From Arthrobacter echini (GTDB lineage: Bacteria > Actinomycetota > Actinomycetes > Actinomycetales > Micrococcaceae), in assembly GCF_008107445.1 (NCBI RefSeq), contig NZ_VSLD01000004.1, positions 215,025 to 279,024 on the forward strand: 64,000 bases of DNA, given 5' to 3'. Below the pieces are notes generated by a model, which had not been told where the DNA came from, made no database searches, and worked only from the letters and a program-made list of their open reading frames with translations. This document shows positions 58,689 to 64,000 of this stretch, in pieces; the first letter of the stretch is position 1, and every line of letters starts with the position of its first letter. Position numbers and translations under genes: made by a program.

Positions 58689-60773
58689 GTGGCGAACCCA
58701 GTGGCATACCGGCCGAAGACCGGCGAGATTCCCCTCGATCCCGGCGTCTACCGCTTCCGCGACGAGCACGGCCGCGTCATCTACGTGGGCAAGGCGAAGA
58801 ATCTCCGATCACGCCTGAACTCCTATTTCGCCAACCCGCAGTCCCTGTTGCCGCGCACCCGGTCCATGGTCTTCACGGCGGCGAGCGTGGAATGGACCGT
58901 CGTGGGCAGCGAACTCGAGGCCCTGCAGCTCGAGTACACGTGGATCAAGGAGTTCGATCCGCGGTTCAACATCATGTTCCGCGACGACAAGTCGTACCCG
59001 TACCTCGCCGTGACCATGGGGGAGAAGTATCCGCGCGTGCAGGTCATGCGGGGCGACAAGAAGAAGGACACCCGTTACTTCGGCCCCTTCTACCCGGCGA
59101 AGGCCATCCGCGAGACCGTCGACACCATGCTCCGTGTCTTCCCGGTGCGCACCTGCAGCTCCGGGGTGTTCAAGCGGGCCGAGCGGACGGGGCGCCCCTG
59201 CCTCCTCGGCTACATCGACAAGTGCTCGGCGCCCTGCGTGGGGCGGATCAGCCCCGAGGACCACCGGGAGCTCGCCCACGACTTCTGCGACTTCATGGCC
59301 GGCGACTCGAAGAAGTTCATCTCGGGCCTCGAGCAAAAGATGAAGGAGGCCGTCGCCGAGCTCGACTACGAGTCTGCTGCTCGCCTGCGCGACGACATCG
59401 CCGCACTGCGCCGCGTGTTCGAGCGCAACACCGTGGTGCTGAGCGAGGACACCGACGCGGACATCTTCGCGCTCCGGGAGGACGAGCTGGAAGCCTCGGC
59501 CCAGGTCTTCCACGTGCGCGGCGGCCGGATCCGCGGGCAGCGCGGCTGGATGGTCGAGAAGGTCGAGGACATGGACACGCCGGACCTCGTGGAGCACCTG
59601 CTCCAGCAGGTCTACGGCGAGGGCAGCAGCAGCAACGAGCAGATCCCGCGGGAGGTGCTCGTCCCCGTGCTCCCCAGCAACCAGGAGCAGATGCTGGAGT
59701 GGCTCCGCGGACTCCGTGGGGCGCGGGTCGACGTACGGGTACCCCAGCGTGGCGACAAGGCAACCCTCATGAGTACCGTGGGGCAGAACGCCGCGGATGC
59801 CCTGCGCCTCCACAAGAGCCGGCGCGCCGGGGACATCACCACGCGTTCAGCAGCGCTCCAGGAACTGCAGGAGGCACTCGACCTCCCGCAGCCGCTCATG
59901 CGCATCGAGTGCTTCGACATCTCCCACGTCCAGGGCACCAATGTCGTGGCGTCCATGGTCGTCGTCGAGGACGGCCTGCCGCGGAAGTCCGAGTACCGGA
60001 AGTTCTCGATCACCGGGGAGGCGGCCCGCGACGACACCGCGTCCATGTACGACGTCGTCCACCGCCGTTTCAGGAACTACCTCGCAGGCAGGGCCGTCCC
60101 ACCTCCGGTGGGCGATGCCCCCGATCGCCCGGTCGACGACGACGCATCGGTGATCGACCACCCCGACGCGGTGGCTGCCGTGCCCGACGACGCTGCCGCC
60201 ACGTCGGTAGGGGATGCGGGGGTGCACGACGGTCAGCCGATCAGCGACACGACGACGGCCACCACCCGGAACAGATTCGCCTACCCTCCGAATCTTGTCG
60301 TGGTCGATGGAGGGCCGCCGCAGGTGGCAGCGGCCTCCCGCGCGCTCGAGGACCTTCGCATCGACGACGTGTACGTGATCGGCCTCGCGAAGCGACTCGA
60401 GGAGGTCTGGGTACAGGACAGCGAATTCCCCGTGATCCTGCCGCGTGCCTCCGAGGGCCTGTTCATGCTCCAGCGCATCCGCGACGAGGCCCATCGCTTC
60501 GCGATCACCTTCCACCGCCAGAAGCGTGGAGCATCGATGACGGCGTCGGCGCTGGACGAGATCGCCGGGCTGGGGCCGGCGAAGCGCAAGGCCCTCCTCA
60601 AGCACTTCGGATCGGTCAAGAAGATCCGTGGTGCCTCGGTGGAGGAGCTCGTGGGTGTGCAGGGGATCGGCCCGGCCCTCGCGGCGACCATCCGGACCTC
60701 GCTGTCCGATGTGCCCGACGACGCCGCGGCGCCGGCGGTCAACATGGCCACGGGCGAGATCATCGAGAGTTAG
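58689..60773 (+). CDS. uvrC: Excinuclease ABC subunit C
   Basis: Dual nuclease that cuts on both sides of a lesion after UvrAB. 694 residues. N-terminal GIY-YIG nuclease ([21 protein letters not shown], about 17-37), cysteine-rich stretch [20 protein letters not shown] domain [14 protein letters not shown], RNase H-like nuclease domain ([25 protein letters not shown]) and tandem helix-hairpin-helix at the C-terminus ([27 protein letters not shown]). About residues 470-527 are an acidic, low-complexity insertion inside the RNase H domain. GTG start with TAGGAT 7 nt before it. Confidence 0.96.
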   Translation: MANPVAYRPKTGEIPLDPGVYRFRDEHGRVIYVGKAKNLRSRLNSYFANPQSLLPRTRSMVFTAASVEWTVVGSELEALQLEYTWIKEFDPRFNIMFRDDKSYPYLAVTMGEKYPRVQVMRGDKKKDTRYFGPFYPAKAIRETVDTMLRVFPVRTCSSGVFKRAERTGRPCLLGYIDKCSAPCVGRISPEDHRELAHDFCDFMAGDSKKFISGLEQKMKEAVAELDYESAARLRDDIAALRRVFERNTVVLSEDTDADIFALREDELEASAQVFHVRGGRIRGQRGWMVEKVEDMDTPDLVEHLLQQVYGEGSSSNEQIPREVLVPVLPSNQEQMLEWLRGLRGARVDVRVPQRGDKATLMSTVGQNAADALRLHKSRRAGDITTRSAALQELQEALDLPQPLMRIECFDISHVQGTNVVASMVVVEDGLPRKSEYRKFSITGEAARDDTASMYDVVHRRFRNYLAGRAVPPPVGDAPDRPVDDDASVIDHPDAVAAVPDDAAATSVGDAGVHDGQPISDTTTATTRNRFAYPPNLVVVDGGPPQVAAASRALEDLRIDDVYVIGLAKRLEEVWVQDSEFPVILPRASEGLFMLQRIRDEAHRFAITFHRQKRGASMTASALDEIAGLGPAKRKALLKHFGSVKKIRGASVEELVGVQGIGPALAATIRTSLSDVPDDAAAPAVNMATGEIIES

Positions 60774-60871
60774 CTAGGCTGGGCGGGCGGCTGCAGGAAG
60801 ACCGCCCCAGAGACCACACCAGGGCTGCCCGCACTGCGGGTTCCCCGTCGAGCCGGAACGGATGCACCACG

Positions 60872-61771
60872 ATGACTGAGGCCACGAGTCTGACTCCGGT
60901 CAAACCGCCCGAATCGGAGCTGCTCGTGGTGACCGGCATGTCCGGCGCCGGCCGCAGCACGGCGGCGAACGCCCTGGAGGACCATGGCTGGTACGTCGTG
61001 GAGAACCTGCCACCCCAGATGCTGAGCACCCTCACGGAACTGGTCGCCCGGACGCCGGACTCCATCCCGAAGCTCGCCGTCGTGATGGACGTCCGCGGCA
61101 AGGAGCTCTTCAGTGAGATGAAGACCGCGCTCGACGGTCTCCGCGCCGCGGGCATGAACTACCGCGTCCTCTACCTCGACGCCTCCGACGCCGTCCTGGT
61201 GCGCCGGTTCGAGCAGGGCCGCCGCCCGCATCCCCTGCAGGGCGACGGGCGCATCCTCGACGGCATCGCCGCGGAGCGCGAGCTGCTCACGGTGCTCAAG
61301 CAGTCGTCCGACATCGTGATCGACACCACCGAGCTGAACGTCCACGCCCTGGCCACGAGTGTCACCGAACTGTTCTCCGACTCCGGCCCGATCGTACTGC
61401 GCATCAACGTGATGAGCTTCGGCTTCAAGTACGGACTCCCGGTGGATGCGAACTTCGTCGCGGACGTACGCTTCATCCCCAATCCCCACTGGGTGCCCGC
61501 GCTGCGCCCCCACACAGGGCTCGACCCGCAGGTGCGTGACTACGTCCTGGGAGCGCAGGGCGCCGGGGACTTCATCGACCGGTACGTGCACGCGCTCGTC
61601 CCCGCGCTCGACGGGTACCGCCGGGAGAACAAGCACTACGCCACCCTCGCCATCGGATGCACCGGGGGAAAGCACCGCTCGGTGGCCGTGACGGAGGACA
61701 TCGCGCAGCGCCTGGCGCAACTTCCCGGGGTGCAGGTGACCGCGCACCACCGCGATCTCGGTCGCGAGTAG
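60872..61771 (+). CDS. rapZ: RapZ-family nucleotide-binding protein
   Basis: 299-residue P-loop protein. Walker [18 protein letters not shown] (about 19-35), [29 protein letters not shown], and C-terminal SFGFKYG and [12 protein letters not shown], the region that in enterobacteria binds small RNAs and a glucosamine-6-phosphate sensor. In actinobacteria its target is not settled. The frame is open upstream through uvrC; ATG 60872 gives the family start. Its stop overlaps the yvcK GTG by one base, the conserved rapZ-yvcK-whiA order. Confidence 0.94.
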   Translation: MTEATSLTPVKPPESELLVVTGMSGAGRSTAANALEDHGWYVVENLPPQMLSTLTELVARTPDSIPKLAVVMDVRGKELFSEMKTALDGLRAAGMNYRVLYLDASDAVLVRRFEQGRRPHPLQGDGRILDGIAAERELLTVLKQSSDIVIDTTELNVHALATSVTELFSDSGPIVLRINVMSFGFKYGLPVDANFVADVRFIPNPHWVPALRPHTGLDPQVRDYVLGAQGAGDFIDRYVHALVPALDGYRRENKHYATLAIGCTGGKHRSVAVTEDIAQRLAQLPGVQVTAHHRDLGRE

Positions 61772-62793
61772 TGGCGCTGTTCTCCGGGCCTCTGCCGCTC
61801 ATCCCGCCTGCGGGCCGCGGACACGGGGGCCACGGTACCCAACCCTCCGTCGTCGCCCTCGGTGGTGGCCACGGGCTGTCCTCGTCCCTGTCCGCCCTGA
61901 GACTGCTGACCCAGGAGCTGACGGCCGTGGTCACCGTCGCCGACGACGGCGGATCCTCCGGCCGCCTGCGGCGGGAACTCGGCGTCCTGCCACCGGGTGA
62001 TCTCCGCATGGCGCTGGCGGCCCTGTGCGACGACACCGACTGGGGCAGGACGTGGCGCGATGTGATGCAGCACCGCTTCACCTCGAAGGACGGTGCCGAG
62101 GGATCGCTCGACGACCATGCCATGGGCAATCTGCTGATCGTCACGCTGTGGGAACTCCTCGGGGACCCGGTGGCCGGACTCCAGTGGGCCGGGGCGCTCC
62201 TGGGTGCCAGGGGCACGGTCCTGCCGATGGCCAGTGTTCCGCTCACCATCGAGGGGGACATCCTCAGCGAGAGCCAGGGCTCCCTGCGCGTCAGCACCGT
62301 CACCGGTCAGGCGAAGCTCGCGGTGGCCGCCGATGTGGGCAACGTGGGTGACGTCCGGTTGCTGCCGGCGGGCGCCCCCGCCTGCCAGGACGCGCTGGAG
62401 GCCGTGGAACTCGCGGACTGGGTCATTCTCGGACCCGGCTCCTGGTACACGTCGGTGCTGCCGCACCTGCTGCTCCCGGAGCTGCGTGACGCCCTGTGCC
62501 GTACCTCGGCACGGCGCTGCCTGACCATGAACCTGAGCAACGACACCAAGGAGACCCAGGGCATGAGCGCGGTGGACCACCTCACCGTGATCTCCCGCTA
62601 CGCGCCCGACTTCACCGTCGACGTGGTCCTCGCCGATCCGTCCGTGGTGGGCGACCGTGCGGACTTCGAGCGTGCGGCCGCCCGGCTGGGCGGGCGGGCC
62701 GTTTTCGGTACAGTAGGGGTTTCGACCGGTAAGCCCGTCCACGATCCACTGCGGCTGGCAACGTCCTACAACGACATGTTCGGTGAGAACTAG
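61771..62793 (+). CDS. yvcK: YvcK/CuvA-family protein (UPF0052)
   Basis: 340 residues, CofD-like Rossmann fold that binds UDP-sugars in its family and helps coordinate central carbon use with cell-wall synthesis. Visible: [18 protein letters not shown] (about 28-45), [46 protein letters not shown] and [16 protein letters not shown] start overlaps the rapZ stop (TAGTG). Followed by whiA after 10 bp. Confidence 0.94.
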   Translation: MALFSGPLPLIPPAGRGHGGHGTQPSVVALGGGHGLSSSLSALRLLTQELTAVVTVADDGGSSGRLRRELGVLPPGDLRMALAALCDDTDWGRTWRDVMQHRFTSKDGAEGSLDDHAMGNLLIVTLWELLGDPVAGLQWAGALLGARGTVLPMASVPLTIEGDILSESQGSLRVSTVTGQAKLAVAADVGNVGDVRLLPAGAPACQDALEAVELADWVILGPGSWYTSVLPHLLLPELRDALCRTSARRCLTMNLSNDTKETQGMSAVDHLTVISRYAPDFTVDVVLADPSVVGDRADFERAAARLGGRAVFGTVGVSTGKPVHDPLRLATSYNDMFGEN

Positions 62794-62803
62794 GAGTTTT
62801 TCC

Positions 62804-63784
62804 GTGGCCCTGACCGCTGATGTCAAAGAGGAGCTGTCGCACCTCGAGGTCAAGAAATCGTCGGTCCGGAAGGCCGAGGTGTCCGCCCTCCTCAGATTCG
62901 CGGGGGGCCTCCACATCATCTCGGGCCGGATCGTCATCGAGGCGGAGGTGGACCTCGCGTCGACCGCGAGGCGCCTGCGCACAGCCATCGCCGAGGTCTA
63001 CGGTCACCCCAGCGAGATCGTCGTGGTGACGGGTGGAGGCTTCCGGCGCGGCAGCCGCTACGTGCTCCGGGTGGTCCGCGACGGCGAGTCGCTCGCCCGA
63101 CAGACCGGCCTGCTCGACAGCCGCGGCCGGCCCGTGCGCGGTCTCCCGTCCGCCGTCGTCAACGGTTCGACGTCGGACGCCGAGGCGGTCTGGCGTGGCG
63201 CCTTCCTCGCCCACGGGTCACTGACCGAACCCGGCCGCTCCTCGTCCCTCGAGGTGACCTGTCCGGGACCGGAATCGGCCCTCGCGCTCGTCGGAGCAGC
63301 GCGGCGGCTCGACATCGCGGCCAAGGCCCGCGAGGTGCGCGGCGTCGATCGCGTGGTCATCCGGGACGGCGACACGATCGCCGCGCTCCTGACCCGGATG
63401 GGCGCCCACGACGCCCTGATGATGTGGGAGGAGCGCCGCATGCGCAAGGAGGTTCGTGCCACGGCGAACCGCCTGGCCAATTTCGACGACGCCAATCTGC
63501 GGCGCTCGGCGCAGGCTGCCGTCGCAGCGGGGGCCCGCGTGGAGCGGGCGCTGGAGATCCTCGCCGGTAGCGTTCCCGAGCACCTCCGGTACGCGGGGGA
63601 GCTGAGGGTGGCACACAAGCAGGCGAGCCTCGACGAGCTCGGCCGTCTCGCTGATCCGCCGATGACGAAGGACGCCATCGCGGGGCGGATCCGGAGATTG
63701 CTCGCGATGGCCGACAGGAAGGCGACGGACACCGGGATCCCCGGGACGGACGCCAATGTCACCGCCGACATGCTCGAGGAGTGA
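62804..63784 (+). CDS. whiA: WhiA-family sporulation/cell-division regulator
   Basis: 326 residues. N-terminal region related to LAGLIDADG homing endonucleases but without nuclease function ([35 protein letters not shown]), and a C-terminal helix-turn-helix ([30 protein letters not shown]). In Streptomyces it activates cell-division genes with WhiB; in non-sporulating actinobacteria it probably has a cell-division role. The frame opens at 62783, but GTG 62804 has aggag 7 nt upstream and gives the usual N-terminus [10 protein letters not shown]. Confidence 0.95.
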   Translation: MALTADVKEELSHLEVKKSSVRKAEVSALLRFAGGLHIISGRIVIEAEVDLASTARRLRTAIAEVYGHPSEIVVVTGGGFRRGSRYVLRVVRDGESLARQTGLLDSRGRPVRGLPSAVVNGSTSDAEAVWRGAFLAHGSLTEPGRSSSLEVTCPGPESALALVGAARRLDIAAKAREVRGVDRVVIRDGDTIAALLTRMGAHDALMMWEERRMRKEVRATANRLANFDDANLRRSAQAAVAAGARVERALEILAGSVPEHLRYAGELRVAHKQASLDELGRLADPPMTKDAIAGRIRRLLAMADRKATDTGIPGTDANVTADMLEE

Positions 63785-63793
63785 AGGAGTGCA

Positions 63794-63799
63794 TAGGAT
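63794..63799 (+). promoter_or_regulatory. Candidate sodA promoter -10
   Basis: TAGGAT about 90 nt before the sodA ATG; transcription would begin near 63806, giving a leader of about 80 nt with a strong ribosome site (aggagg, 63878-63883). Confidence 0.45.
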
Positions 63800-63887
63800 G
63801 GAGCAGGAAGCCCGCTTCCCACCGAGCGGGGCGCAGGCCCGCGGGGCCGGACCAGCGCGGACGCATCGGACCGATCAGGAGGATTGT

Positions 63888-64000
63888 ATGAGCGAGTACG
63901 TACTGCCGGATCTGGACTACGACTACGCGGCCCTGGAGCCGCACATCTCGGGCCGGATCATGGAACTGCATCACTCCAAGCACCACGCCACCTACGTCAA
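63888..64000 (+). CDS. sodA: Superoxide dismutase (Mn/Fe), 3'-truncated by window edge
   Basis: Only the first 37 codons are visible: [19 protein letters not shown] and then [13 protein letters not shown], the N-terminal helix that carries the first metal-ligand histidine of Mn/Fe superoxide dismutases. ATG 63888 with aggagg 5-10 nt upstream. The metal preference lies in the missing part. Confidence 0.93.
   Translation, partial: MSEYVLPDLDYDYAALEPHISGRIMELHHSKHHATYV

Overview
The window is a 64 kb stretch of high-GC chromosome from an actinobacterium, most likely a member of the Micrococcaceae close to Arthrobacter. This rests on gene content and order: his, trp, lgt, gltBD, pyk, an ANTAR response regulator, polA, rpsA, coaE, uvrB, terC, uvrA, uvrC, rapZ, yvcK, whiA. 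That order parallels the mycobacterial order as I remember it. Other supports are many GTG starts, GTGA stop/start overlaps, leaderless promoters, a SKI2-type helicase and an Eis-like acetyltransferase. I see no insertion sequence, prophage, CRISPR array, rRNA or plasmid function. Both ends are cut: hisS lacks its 5' part and sodA its 3' part.

Layout. 1-4.4 kb: partial hisS, an APC permease facing it, and aspS. 4.4-8.5 kb: a riboflavin operon (ribM, ribD, ribE, ribB, ribH) under an FMN riboswitch. RibB lacks a GTP cyclohydrolase II domain. 8.5-18.5 kb: hisE-hisG-hisF, a TIGR03085-type protein on the other strand, then a run of closely packed genes hisI-trpE-membrane protein-HGxxPAAW protein-trpC-trpB-trpA-lgt. 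18.5-26.5 kb: gltBD (glutamate synthase) and pyk, ending in a 21-bp hairpin terminator. 26.5-27.4 kb: a PdtaR-like ANTAR regulator and tRNA-Leu(CAA).

27.4-33.8 kb is the one accessory catabolic module: 5-oxoproline (pyroglutamate) use. An NRAMP-like transporter converges on an operon pxpA-pxpBC(fused)-biotin carboxylase/carrier-gntR. The same palindrome, TTGTTCAACAA, overlaps the -35 region of both promoters, twice before the transporter and once before pxpA. A self-contained regulon run by the local GntR/FCD repressor is the simplest reading, and it is the best candidate for new biology here.

33.8-45.8 kb: a LigD-type primase-polymerase without ligase or Ku beside it, a lone receiver protein, a hotdog thioesterase, polA (inactive proofreading site), an Eis-like acetyltransferase, rpsA with a structured leader, an RsmC-like methyltransferase, RecQ and CoaE with a decayed C-terminal domain. 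45.8-64 kb: uvrB, terC under a yybP-ykoY-type (Mn2+) riboswitch, a proline iminopeptidase-like hydrolase, a GNAT, a SKI2-like helicase, a metallo-beta-lactamase protein, a YtrA-type GntR, uvrA, a HAD phosphatase, uvrC, the rapZ-yvcK-whiA set and the start of sodA. About fifteen genes here have a TAnnnT hexamer 5-9 nt before the start codon, so leaderless transcription is the dominant initiation style of the window. All calls come from reading the sequence; no database search was run.
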